Of a stretch of 64,000 nucleotides of DNA, positions 1-12,500 are shown piece by piece (position 1 is the first letter of the stretch; each line of letters opens with the position of its first letter). The notes under the pieces are model-generated. The model saw only the letters and a program-made list of their open reading frames with translations, ran no database searches and had not been told where the DNA came from. The translations under genes were made by a program, and so were the position numbers. The stretch covers positions 62,001-126,000 of the forward strand of contig JAFCMP010000124.1 in assembly GCA_017506865.1 (NCBI GenBank). The letters run 5' to 3'. The DNA is from Tribonema minus (taxonomy: Eukaryota; Sar; Xanthophyceae; Tribonematales; Tribonemataceae).

Positions 1-375
1 ATGGCCAAGGCACGCCTGCGAGCCAAATACTGGACAAGCAGCAGTAGCAACACATGCACGCAGGAAGCTAGATATTAGACGAACCACATTTGCGGGCAAA
101 TAAAAACTGCCAATTAGAACATGTAAAAATGGTCACTGCAGCTGAGAAGCAACATTACTAGAGAAGCATGGACTGCCTGAGGCACAATTAGATGTCTGTC
201 AGCGCAAGATTCTGAACCAAGATTTCTCCATCAATGCTGAAAGCGACCGTTGCCGCTTTTGTAGCACACATGCGACGCCAGCAGGATACAATGCAAGTCA
301 AGGCATCAGAGAACACGCATGGTTCGCGCAAGTGAAGAATGGAATGGGCAGCATGGCACCGCGCCTCTGACGCAG

Positions 376-573
376 TCACGCGACTGCATCAAAGCCATTT
401 GCACAAGGACGCATGCCCACCTGTTGCGCATCGGCGTTCCCCTTATCCCGCTGATCCGTTATCTGCTCATGCATTATCTGCCAGATGTAGATCTTGGCGG
501 CATAGCCTCCTGCAATCACTGCGCCAACTCCAAACCACAATTGCCCTTTTGTGAGTCTCGACACCGCTCCCAT
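376..573 (-). CDS. candidate small single-pass membrane protein
   Basis: An open frame of up to 65 residues begins MGAVSRLTKGQLWFG and carries one hydrophobic stretch (about residues 12-32, rich in Gly, Ala, Val and Ile) followed by a charged tail. A possible donor (CAG|GTGGGC) near 425 suggests the frame may be spliced, so the C-terminus after about residue 50 is uncertain. Its start lies 226 bp from a second tiny ORF on the plus strand, which would make a divergent pair. I do not recognise the family; the shape (short basic N-terminus, one TM helix, charged tail) resembles small mitochondrial inner-membrane subunits, but that is inference only. Confidence 0.35.
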   Translation of the reverse strand: MGAVSRLTKGQLWFGVGAVIAGGYAAKIYIWQIMHEQITDQRDKGNADAQQVGMRPCANGFDAVA

Positions 574-799
574 GCCTGCTTTCTGAGCCCGTTGCGCGCA
601 GTTCGGTGTTGAGGTGCACGATGCTCTGATGCTCGGCTGTCACGGGGAGTGAAACGCACTTGTCCTCAGGTCAACTTCAAGCGTTGAAGTTTTTCTAGCT
701 TCGTGAAAGATCTTATCAGTGGGACCACGGCAGGCCCGCAGCTGAGCCCTTCGCCAGTCAGCAGTGGAGAAGTGCTCTGCCGTTCCCTGTAGTGCCGCC

Positions 800-934
800 A
801 TGTTTATCATCAAGCCCACGCATCAACGAGGGCCGCAAAGTCTGCGGCTGAAGACGTTGAAGAATGTGTCCATCTGCTTGGCTGCATTCGGAGGACTGCG
901 GCTAGTACACGAGTACCTCTTGAAATGCAGCTGA
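800..934 (+). CDS. candidate 44-residue membrane microprotein
   Basis: A short frame starts in a strong eukaryotic context (gccgccATG) and encodes 44 residues beginning MFIIKPTHQRGPQSLRL. A basic amphipathic N-terminus is followed by one hydrophobic segment (about residues 22-41, including CLAAFGGLRLVHEYLL). Such an arrangement is seen in small mitochondrial respiratory or ATP-synthase accessory subunits, but no family can be named. The divergent small ORF ending at 573 on the other strand has a similar shape. Support is limited to start context and composition. Confidence 0.3.
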   Translation: MFIIKPTHQRGPQSLRLKTLKNVSICLAAFGGLRLVHEYLLKCS

Positions 935-2792
935 GGAGCGGCTCGGCGATGGCGTCGTGGACTAATTTATGCAGCAGCCCAGGCATGGGTGCCTATATGT
1001 ACAAATGTGGTGATCAAAGAACGATGGCGGCTTTTCAAGCCCGCAGCCGCAAAGCCTCAGGTGAGAACGATGGTTTTGCTTAGCATGCCGTGCTATGGCG
1101 CACCTGAGGCTGTAGCTGTGAATAAGTTCCGACCTGATCAGAGCTCGCGTATTGTAAAACGACTGTCCCTATGGTATCTGCCTGGTCGCACTTGACTCCC
1201 CAGGCTGGCCAAGTGCGGCCAAGCAATCACAGGGGTCGCTTGACCACATGCTGAGTTTAATAAGAAGAATTTATTGATGCTTGCAAGGATAATCCACTGT
1301 CGCCACATGCACCAAGTCCCTGCGGGCACGGTGATCATCGGCCTCGGTCTTTGAGCCCTTGCCACACTAACACAACAAGCTGCACTTGCGCGAGTTTGGT
1401 GGGCTCTTTGCCTTTCCGGCCACCCACTGCACTGTGCATGCAGCATACATACTCCGCCCTTTGTACCACGTGCGAAAAGCTGCCACAACGTGATTGCGTG
1501 CTTCAAATCATGCGAAGCATCGTTACGCCACCCATGACGTCTTTCAACAGCGGCACCCTTGCTGTTCCTGTGCTGGTTGCCAGGCGCAAGAAACGGATGG
1601 ACAAGCCGCACCTTGACCCTACGTGCACATACAATGGATCAACTGCTCTCGACCCGCTTGACCCACACGCACAGCGCCACCATAGGATCAGAAGCATGGG
1701 ATGGCAGGCAGAGGACGAGGCATGCTGCTGCCTGACACACAACAATGAAATGTTTGTTTGCTCTTTCCGATATCACCGACTTTGAATGGGTTGTGCTGCT
1801 GAATTGATAAATTTCTGCTTCGTTTGTTCATTTTGGATTGACATGCATGGCTAGTAATCCAACGGTCAGCAATGTTTATTGCCTGCTCAGTGACATACCC
1901 TGGATTCAAAGCCCCCTTTGCTGCACAAATTTGAGTTGTCAGCCTTCCAAGTTGTTGGTGGAATCATTTGCCAGCACACTGGACACCAAAATCCTAGATG
2001 ACTGCATGTCACATAAGTCGCAACACCCAACAGGAGCAAACAACGCCATCCAAATTCAATTACCGAGGCGCAAGCACAGCACTCATTCATGCCTACTGTG
2101 GCACCAGCAGACGGGCGTCAGCAAGATCACATGATGCTGTTCAGGTCCCTTGTTAAGAAATGAGTCTTTTTGGGCAACTTCAGTTCTCTTGTCGCTGATC
2201 TTCAAACAGCCTACTCAACGTCTGAATGAATGTAGCCAACCTCAACTACACGTCGGGAAGTCTGAGTGCATGCATGTGCTGCAGCCTTATTACTGTTGAG
2301 CACGCAAGCACTTTGTGATCATGGGGTGAGGCCGCTGCAATTGCCATTGTCTGGGCTTACGCAAGTTCGAGAGGCTAGCCGAAAACAGTTGGCTTGGCAA
2401 CTTCAGTTTTCTGCTGATAAATGTTTACTGCTGTCGGTGTTTACAGCCAATACCTATATGGATGATCACAGGACATATGCTGACATCAGTTCATTATGTG
2501 AACTTTGAACACACCTACCATATAGTTTGACGACCACCCAGTGCGTCACATGTCACTGTGATGGTAGGCTATTGGTAGCAGGGCGCACAAGAAGATTCAA
2601 TGAACAGCACAACACAAAAGCAAGTGCCACTTCATGCGCACAGGCTCTGCATCATCACACAGTGTCATTTGTCCAGGGCAATTTGGTGTATGCACATGGT
2701 CCAATCGCCACCTGTAATTATGTATATTCTGTCCGCCATGTGCGCATTGATTGCATGCTCATTACTTACAAAAAGCGAGCTTTGTAGGTAAC
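935..2792. other. no convincing gene
   Basis: Several open frames of 60-157 codons exist on both strands, but none shows a recognisable domain, a coherent splice pattern or the GC-rich codon use of the surrounding genes. The 3' end of the minus-strand DUF1295 gene defines the right boundary. I see nothing else definable here. Confidence 0.5.
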
Positions 2793-5700
2793 TCAATACG
2801 GCAGGCCCGGTATGCGCAGCCACTTGCAGTACGGCACCAGCAGCGGCGTGGTCTCCTTGTACTTCAAGTACTTCTCATCCTGGCCGTGATCCTTGTTCAT
2901 CTTGTCTTCCAGAAGCGGGATGCCGGATACATACAGTATGAGCCCTGAGATGAAGAGCGGACTGACTGCGCCAATCAGCACCTGCCTGGGCCCCCTGAGG
3001 GCAGGCACAGATGCAAAGAACAGGCTGCTCCATATCAGCAGCTCCCCGAAATCTGCAGAAAGCACAGCAGCAACACGGTCGATCAGCACATGCATGCGAT
3101 TTCCCACTGCATCAGATACTCATGGCTTGAAAAATGAACTCAGAAACATTGTTGTGTTTGAAAGCGGCAAAAATTCTGCCACGGGTGTTGATGGCCTTCA
3201 ACGGCTGGAGTGTGGGTGAGAATTCAGCAGGCAATGCACGTGCAACCCTTGCGCTTCTTAATTGGACTACTACACAACTACTGCCTGATATTCAATGACA
3301 TCTAATGGTCGCAACATCTGCTTACCTTTTGGGTCGTGTTGCATTGAGCTCGTGTGCGTCACTACAGTGGTTGTTCAGCACTGGTGCATCATACCTCCGA
3401 TAAACCAAGTGCTTTTGCGGCCACCACCTGCCACAGTGCCTGCCCTCTTCGCGAGGTGAAAGTATACTTCAAAGTTAAAACCCTAACCCTAAGTGCCTCG
3501 TCCTCTTCACAAATGTACCCCACGATGTATGCCTGTACAGTGAAGTCCACAGCTCTGACGCTCACAGTGCACTGCTGGTGCACTGCCGCCAGGTTGTGGA
3601 GCTGTGTCACGTACTGTACTTCAGCTCTCCCGATCAGTTTTGGCGCATGTGGTTGCAGTCCACCCTGACCCTACCCCCTAACTCAGCACTGTCTACGTGC
3701 ACGGTTACAAAGTGTAACTGCTGTTGCTAAGTGTGTGTGTGTGTTCTGCTCTGCTATTGAGCGTTTGAGCTCGCATAAGGCTGAGTAACCACAAAATCTG
3801 CAAAATCCGGGTGCCAACGGTGAGAGATGCTTGAATTTGAAGTTGAACTTACAGTTGGGATGGCGGCTGACCGACCACACGCCTTGGTCAATCCACTTGC
3901 CCTTGTTAGCAGGGTTCTTCTTGAAAGAGCGCTTCTGCCAATCTGCACACATGCACAAACAGTGGCACATTACAGCAGGTGAGTGTTGAATTCAGCAATT
4001 TTTCCAGTAGTGCACCAAGAGTGAGATGTTGTTCAGGCTGTATGAAGTGGTACATGATGCTTGCACACATGCAGCAGCATCATAGGCACGCAGCCGTACT
4101 TAATTAATAGTCGCAAAGCGCCTCTACAAAGATATGAATGATGGGTCGCCCATTGTCGCGTATGACAGGCGTGGAGCGGATACGACAGCAGCACTAGAGG
4201 CAAAAATAACCTGTCCTGAATAAACAGGGCATCCAGGTTAAGAGCTGCGCTGATGAATTCTGATTACCATGCATCATCAAAGGCATGGTCAAGTTCAGAG
4301 CTGCGCTGATGAATAACAATCATTGAAGTTCGTGGTCTAAGTTCATGGTCATTCAAATTACAGCTAGTGACACACAAAATGCAGAGCTGATCAATCATGT
4401 TGAGGACAGGTCATGATCATTGAAGCTGCTGCTGCTATCTCACGTAATGGTTACATGTGCAGGGGCAGCATTCATAACAACATTCAGGACATACTGAGAT
4501 ATACCCAACAGCTTTTTTGCTGCTGCAGGTGTTGTTGTTGAGCAATGCTGCAGTCAATTGCTGAGCGCTGCTGACGCGTACCTGCGATGGCCTCAAACGC
4601 AAAGCCTCCGGCAAACGTGAGCAGAGCCACTCTGCCACCCATGCCAAGGCGCTGCGTTGACGCTACTGGATTGAAGTTGGCCATGGTGACAGGCAGTGAC
4701 ACCACCCACGCCCAAGCCGCCTGCGAGCAGCGCCGGGCCAAAACAGAACAATAATCAAGCAAGAGGGTGGCAATGCTGTTGTGAGCTTGGCTCCTGTGTG
4801 CCATTTGCAAAAGTGGCAATGCACCGTGGCCCTGTGCGGCTCGCACAAATCCGTGGATCATGGTGTGCGCTGTACGACAGTCTGATGACTAAGATACGGG
4901 GCACGCTTGAGTGGCAAAATGCTCTAGGCCAGCATCCATTGATGACCCCAAGCGGCCTCATTCCTGATCCATGTGGCCTGCACTCTCTGTCGACATTATC
5001 TGCTACGTGTACATGATCGTCTGCCTCCAAAATCCTGTGTCGTTACAACGCCCATTGCTGTCTACATCAATGCACTGGATGCACTGCTACATACTCTCCA
5101 CAAAAAAAAATGAACACTTCAAAACATCATGCTTGCCATCCTCAGACTGCTGTTGAGCTTGCACAGTGATAACATATCATGTTCCAAACCTCTCGCTGCG
5201 CCTGCATGACCAACCTGTATCATCCAGAACCCAGCAAGATTGAGGGGGAAGTTGCTGCCGGATGAGTCCAACCACTTTTCACCCTTCTTGGGCATGAATT
5301 TCTCCAAGCGTGGGTCCTTTGGCGACGTGAGAATGCGCTCAAAAAGGTGACCAGCCAGTCTTATGCCCCAGATGCTCACTGCTGCGCTCAGGATGAAGGG
5401 CCTGCTCCATGGGTGGGCATGGACGCCGTTGACGCTGGGGGGCAAGTCACCAGCGGAAGTTGCTGTTTGTCAGCAGTGAGAAGAAAGCGGGACCAGGAGT
5501 CCGGGGAACCAGCTGATTTAGGTTGAACATGTAGGACGTGGTGTTGATGCAATAAACACAGTATGAATGCGTTATGGATGCGTGCTGGTTACAGTGTTTG
5601 ACAGTCAGGAATCCGCATGCATACCCAATATCCACAATCAGGCTCATGGAACTCCGCGGGGCTACCAGGACACTGTTGCCAACTTCAAAGTTCGATGATG

Positions 5701-6255
5701 GCAGATGTCTGAAGAACCGCATGGTAACTACTGGCACACAAACACATGCTGCAGCTCTTCGCATTGCTGCGATTCAGATGATGCACACTGCAAACATTCT
5801 CGAGTTGAAGTCATCGGGCCATTACCACTTACTAGGCAGATGCTGCTGCAGATGCCACGAAAGCTCCCGTCCCAAACAGGTCTGTCAGCTTGTGAGTTTT
5901 TGTTGCAGCAGTTATGCTGAAACCCAGCAGGTTGATGCCGCCGATGATTGCTGCAGACACAAGGAAGGAATGGGTTCGGAGTTGAAGTTATGCGGGGAAC
6001 GTTGACAGAGAATCGTGGATAATGCTCACCATTGACTGCCTTTGAAATGCTGCCAGGTCCAAGCAAGGTTGCTTGATTGCTGGTGCTGTCTGTGTGCATT
6101 TGTTGTACCCGACATTGTTGTTGCGCACGACGCGTGCAATCTTACAGCGACAATGTCAGCTCACCTGCGCTGAACAGCAAGCCATTTGGACTGCTGTTTT
6201 TCAGAGCCATCAAGACGGAGGGGCTCTTGACAATCTGCCGCACTGCCGTCTGCAT
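2793..6255 (-). CDS. DUF1295 / steroid 5-alpha-reductase-like membrane protein
   Basis: Six exons join without a frame break into 305 residues: 6165-6255, 5833-5950, 5215-5434, 4582-4720, 3853-3942, 2793-3052. The family consists of polytopic membrane proteins related to the C-terminal half of steroid 5-alpha reductases and isoprenylcysteine methyltransferases; the substrate is unknown in most species. Visible hallmarks are [20 protein letters not shown] near residue 35, [13 protein letters not shown] near 90, [12 protein letters not shown] near 185, [20 protein letters not shown] (about 202-221, the signature motif crossing the exon 5/6 junction) and the terminal GIPLLEDKM segment. Hydrophobic segments fit 6-7 membrane passes. 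The donor of exon 3 reads CAG|GTTGGT, an unusual form. Start chosen at the first ATG of the only exon that completes the frame. It is transcribed divergently from the TRIC gene, 248 bp away. Confidence 0.92.
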
Positions 6256-6503
6256 TGGATCCCAGCCTTAGTGGTAACTACAAGGTTCTGACTCAAAATC
6301 GTTCAGACTTCAAGTCTTGGTGACCCTGCACTGACGGGTGGAACCATCGCCTTGATCAAAAACTGCCACTTTTGGCTTGGCGTATATGCTAATCACATGG
6401 CCTCGCCAGGGATGAGTGCCATGTGGACCAGCGCATCGGCACTCTCAAGTGCTGCGCACCCTCGCTAGCAGCTGCTCTTGGCGCAAGGGGTCGGGTGTGA
6501 AGG
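6256..6503. promoter_or_regulatory. divergent promoter region
   Basis: Only 248 bp separate the start codon of the DUF1295 gene (minus) from that of the giant TRIC-domain gene (plus), so both promoters and 5' UTRs must share this segment. No TATA box stands out. Inferred from gene positions rather than a recognised motif. Confidence 0.5.
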
Positions 6504-9500
6504 ATGGCCCAGCCAACAGAAGCACAGCTGCAGGGGGAGGAGGCGCTAAGCTGGAGTTCGGCAGTAGCGCGCTTTTTGCGGCTGGAGTGGCAGTATGGAC
6601 CGGAGGTGGCGCTGTTTGTATATACGCTTATCGGCTGCATGCGGGTGAGCATCGAATGCCTGGTCAATCCTCGAACCATTTCATCGGCGATGTGGCGATA
6701 CCATTTCCTGAAGCAAGAGTGATCGTTGACTGCTGAGAACATGTTGGTAGAGCAAACACCGAGCCGGTCGCTAACATTCTTGCATGTATTGATCAAATTC
6801 ATCGTTGACACCCCTTTCATAGTAGTCCCTTTCAGACAGAAAAAGATCAACTGTTGTTCGTCATCATCTATGAACAGTGTAGCCTTTCATCCACGCTTGC
6901 ATGATTCTACTGTGTCTGTTTTGTACACTGCATCTAGCGGCCGCAATGCTCGTCGTATCCGAGGTCGCATCAGATGGGCAGCGTGCACGTGCCACAGCTG
7001 AATGTTTGAAGCTGCTTGCTCCCCAAGCTGGTGTAGTGACGGCGCCATTCTGACGTGACAATAATGGTCATGGATGCCAAGTATTCATATTAGCTTGCAG
7101 CATCAGCTCTGGGCTCTGTACATCCGTTCATATTGTTATGCCCATTCAGTGTTTAATGCCCCCCCTGATCCCAAACACTTCCACGAGCATCCGAAAACCT
7201 GCACTGGCAGTTGCAGCTGCTTGGAATACGCAATAGCAGCAGCAGCTCTGCCGCCATCACATCATAGCACTGCAGCCGAACACTGGCACATTTCTTTACG
7301 CGAAAAACCTGAACATCAGTCGAAACGGGTTTGAAATGATTCACTTGCAATGCTTGTTGACCCTTATGTTAATCGCCCAACCCCTAGAGTACAAAAACGC
7401 ATGCAGGCAGCTGGAACTGCGGCCCCTTTCCGTTACCTTTTGCAACATCGGCGGGCACAATGCTGGTCCCACCTGGGAGGTGTCGTTTGCTCTATAACTG
7501 ATTTGCGCTGCAGAGGGGGCGTACACTTGGGCATGTACTTCTATAGTTTTGAATGCCCGCCGAGGTGATCCTCTGGCCTAAGTCTGTTTTATCTGTTTGT
7601 TGTTGATGTGGCAAACCTCCTGTCACAAGGCGAGGATTGTGGGTTGAAGAACCCACTATGATTGAAGTTGACGCACTTACCTGTACTCACAGTTCAGCAG
7701 CGTCTGTGAAAGTTGGCACAGCTTCAGCTCAACCTACGGGTAGTATGACGCAACATGCAGCAGCAGCCAACGCAGCACCCTTCCACAACGCGCGTACATG
7801 CACACAAATTTATCTGCTCATCACCATCACCTCTTCTGCTCCTACCGCCAGGTCCGTGCCGCCGGCAGACGTCGCGAGTGGCTGGAGAGCATCGTACTGG
7901 TGACTCTCACAGCCTTCGGCGGCCACCTCCTGGCTCAGACGCTGCTGCGCGAGCCGCCCGACCTCATCACCTGCGATACATACCTACCCCTCATACTGGC
8001 GTCGTGGTACCTGGTGAACCACTCCCCCTTCAACGCCATTCCTGCGCTGCTGGCGATGCCCGTGGTTCACCAGTTGGCGGTGGTGCTCATGGAGTCGCAC
8101 CGCGCGGCAGTGCTCTGCGCAGTTGTAACTGCCGCTGCGGGGTCCCTCCGCGCCGCGGGCTCCGCTCCCAACGCGCCAGCACTGCCTTTTTTCGGGCCGA
8201 TCATAGCGGGCGCCGTGTCTGCCTGCGGAGGGCTCTTCTTCCCCCCTGATAGGGGGCTGCGGAGCCTGCGGGAGGGGGTCCCCTGGCCCCTTCAGAGCGC
8301 CCTTTACGCAGCGACGTTCTACCATCTGGCGGTGCACGAACAGGGCCCACTGGGGCGCTTCCTCAGGCACTACGTGCTCGGCGCTGCGGTTGACGCCGCG
8401 GCCGCGCGCGCCGCCGTGGCAGCGCTCTTCAGCATATGCGGAGCGCTGCAGACGGCCTTCGGGCCCAGCTTCAACGCGCTCGCGCCGCTGCACGCCGCTG
8501 TGTACGCGCTCGCACGCCGCTGCGGAGGCGCCGCCGCGCGCCACCGCCGCCGCCGCAGCAGCTGCGCCAGCGGCAAGCACGGCAGCGGCGCGCGGCGGTG
8601 GAGCGCGGGCAGCGGCAGCTGCTGCCAGCGCGGCTTCAGCAAGGGCCTCAATGAGGGCATCTGCCCGGACGGGTGCCCCTGCAGGAGCGGCGGCGGCGGC
8701 GGCGGCAGCAGCGGCGGCGGCGCAGCGGCGGAGGGCTTCGGCGGCAGCGGCAGCATCAGCAGCAGGACGAGCTCGTGCACGCCGCAGTCCGCGCGGCACT
8801 TCCCTCTCGCCATCGCCGCCGCCGCCGCGACGCGCCGCGGCAGCGCCGCCGCCTCCGTCTTCACGCTGACGGCAGCAGCGGCGGCGGCGGCGCCGGCGCA
8901 CGCGACGACGCAGCGGCAGCGGCTGCAGCGCGCGGTGGAGGCGGCGGCGCTGCCGGCGGCGCTGTGCGCGTGGGCGCTGCGGCAGGTGGCCATGGCGCAA
9001 AACAGGGGGTTTTGGGGGGCGGCAGCGGCAGCGCTGAGCGTTGCTGCGGCGCCGATGCGCGCCGCCGCAGTGCGCTTCCTGACGCTGCAGTGGGAGGGGG
9101 GGGGGGAGGCGTGCCTCGTGGTGTTTGCACTCATGGGGAGCATGAAGGTGCAGCACCTGTTCTCGGAGGCAGCTGCTCAGCAAGGGGGGGCAGAGGGGGA
9201 GGTGGCGTGGCTAGGGCTAGGGCAGGGGGAAGCGGGGGGTTCGTGGGTGCAGGGGGCGGTGCTGGTGTGCCTGACCACATTCGGCGGCGGGATTTTCGCG
9301 CCGCTGCTGCTGCGGCAGGTGCCCACGGTGTTTGCGGATGATCTAGTGGTGCCAGCGGTCGTCGGCACTTGGTACCTGCTGAATCACTCGTGGTGCGGGG
9401 CGGCGGGGAGCGCGCTGGTGGCCTGGCCGGGGGTGCACCACGTGCTGGTGGTGCTGGCGGAGGTGAGTGACGCTCCTCAATTTGAAGTTGAATGTGAAGT

Positions 9501-12500
9501 TCAACAGTGCATATGCGCCGCAGCAGCACTCATGGTTGAGGTTTGCACTAGGCATGTGCGCCAGTGAAACGCTTGGCTCTGTGATTGCATACGTGAATAT
9601 CACAAAATGTCACAGCGCGGTTTGCAGAGGTCATCGAGCTTGCATGCGTGAATATCACAAAATGTCACAGCGCGGTTTGCAGAAGTCATCGAGCTCTGCT
9701 GGACCGATGTTGCAAGGCGCATTGCGCAGCAATCACCTGTAACTGCATCGGCATGGCAGAGGAGACACCCCCCCGGACTGACACTGTTGTGCATGCGTGT
9801 AACTGCTGTTTCCCCCATTACACAACTGCGATGTTGAACCGCCTTTGTAGCTCACCATCTCGATTGGCAACGTCACGTGCAGTTGTTGAACTGCCCTAGT
9901 AGCTCACTCCTCCCGATTGACAACATCGCGTGCAGGTGTTCCGGGCCAATGCGCTGTGCACCTATCCCTTGTAGCTCACCATCCCCATTGGCAACATTGC
10001 GTGCAGGTGTTCCGGGCCAATGCGCTGTGCAACTTTGTAGAAGCAGCTGAGCGTTGCTGCCAGAACAGCATTGCTCAGTACCCCCCTGTGGGCCACATTG
10101 CCCCCATCATCGTCGGGACCGTGGGCGCTTGCGGGGGCATGTTCATGCCTTTCAACAGGGTATGTATGTTATGCTTATGCCATTTATTAATTGGGTTAGG
10201 GGTAGGGTTAGGGATAGGGTTCAACACAGGGTCCTGTGTATACAAATGTACCTGCTGATCAAGTTTTTTGGGTGTCACAGGTTGAGCAGGCACTGCTCAG
10301 CATTGGAGAACACGGGGGTATGTAGAGAGTACACTGGGCTTGAAGTGCGATTTGTTGGGTAACAGTTAGGGTCAGGATTAGTTCTTGAAGTACTTGCCTA
10401 TTGAGGTCTTTTTTGTGCTGCTTCTTTGTCAGAGTACATGATACCTAACCCTAACCCTCTTTGCGTTAGGGTCATGCATACAGATGTAGGCAGGGTTACA
10501 CACGAATCAGGGCCAGATATACGTCTCGTCATGTACCTGTTTCACATTGCAGCACTGTGCACCTGGCATTGTGACGTGCAAGACTCCCGACAGAGATTCT
10601 ACATAAATGATACGCTCAAGGCATAAACTCTTGTTGCATCTCTGGGTGTTTGGTACTTGCAGCCTCGTAATAAGCCTGCGGCCACACTCGCTGCTCTTCC
10701 CCCCCCTCCCCCCCCCGTGTTCACCTGCATGTGGTATGCAAGTAGCTATATACATATAACCCCAAGCAGCTATACTTTATATATGTATGCCTACCATGCG
10801 CATGTGGTATGTAGGTACTGATGTATGCATCTCTGTAGGATGAGGGGTAGGATGTAGGTACTGACATGCGTGCACCTATATGCGGTATGTATGCAGGGCA
10901 CCGCGGCGCTGCACAGCGGCATGTGGTATGCCGATACTGACATGTGTGCATCTATGTACGGTATGCATGCAGGGCACGGCGGCGCTGCGCGGCGGCATTA
11001 GGTACTGATATATGTGCATGTATGTACGGCATGTAGGTACTGATATATGCACACCTCTTTACGGCATGTATGCAGGGCACCGCGTTGCTGCCTAGCGCCA
11101 TGTGGTACGCAGATACTGATATATGTGCATGTATATATGGTATGTATGCAGGACACGGCGGCGCTGCGTGGCGGCATGCAGGTACTAATATATGTGCATG
11201 TATGTACGGCATGTAGGTACTCATATATGCACAACAACTCTATACGGTATGTATGCAGGGCACGGCGGCGCTGCGCGGCGGCGTCCCCTGGCCCGTCCAG
11301 AGCGCCATTTACGGAGCCGCCGTATACCACTTTGCTGCGCATGACTGGGCCAGCGCCACCACTGCCGCTGATGACACCACCAACGCCTTTGCTATCGAAG
11401 ACACGGAAGAAGACATGCGCTGCCAGCTGCGGGCGGGCGTTGCGCTGTTCTTCGTAACTGTCGCGCTGGTGCAGACGTCAAGGGGGCCCCACTTCAACCC
11501 CCTCTCCCTGCTCCACCGCGCCCTCTACTTCATCTTCGGCTGGGACCTTGCAAACGACCATGATAACAAGGAAGGCGCGTCGGCAGCGAACCGCGTTGCG
11601 CAGCCGTTTGTGCGCGCCGCTCTGCTCTGCGTGCGCGCGGCGGCGGCGGCGGCGCTGCTGCTGGCGGCGCTCCTGGCGGTGTTCGGGGAGAGCCTGTGCT
11701 GCGCCGGCGCCGCCGCCGCACCGGTGTGCGAGTACCTCTGGTTGGCGAGCTTTGATGCGGAGCGGCTGTGGCAGCAGGCGCCGCAGCAGCAGCAGCAGCG
11801 GCAGCAGCAGGAGATGGTCGTGCGACGCGCAGCAGCAGCGCCTCTTGACGGCTGGGAGGCAGCGCCGCGCCGCCATGCCGCATTGCTCAGCGTAGGCGGC
11901 GGCGCGGGTGACGTGCGAGTCAGTGCTCAGCTGGAGGCAGCACGGCTCAACGAGGCTGATGCAGACGCAGCGCCGCTCAGCGCGAAGGCAGCGATGGTGT
12001 CAGTGGTGGAGGCAGAGGTGGTGGCTGCGGCGCCACCGGCGGTGACGCGTGCGGATGCTGCTGCGCCGGCTGCGGCGGCAGGTGTACCTTCAGACCAGCG
12101 TGGTGTGACTGCCATCGGCAGTGCTGGGGAGGCAGCGGAGCACGCTGAAGCGGCCAGTGACGAGCGGCACTTCGCCGAGCTTGCGCCTCCCAGAGCTGCT
12201 GTTGATGCTGCAGATGAGGTGGCAGAAACTGCTGCCGCAGCAGCGCGTGCAGCAGCAGCAGCGACGGCCGCAGGCGGCAGCAGCAGCAGCGGCGGAGTGA
12301 CGGTGGCGCCATCAACTTCCAGTTCAACTTCGAATGCAGAGCTGTCTGCGTTGAGCATCAACACTGGGGACGCAGGCAGCGGCACCGCGGCAGCTGCTGC
12401 AGCGGGGGCAGCGGGGGAGCTGGCAGCAGCAGCAGCAGCAGCAGCGGTGCCGGCGGCGCAGCAAGCAGCACTAGCAGAACCGGCGGCACAACAGACACTA

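Noticed and set aside
1138..1785. Overlapping ORFs on both strands
   Set aside because: No domain, no splice partners and composition unlike real exons here.
7984..9183. 399-codon antisense ORF opposite TRIC exon 2
   Set aside because: It is a shadow of the GC-rich plus-strand exon, with Arg/Ala/Pro-only composition and no domain; the sense frame has clear TRIC motifs.
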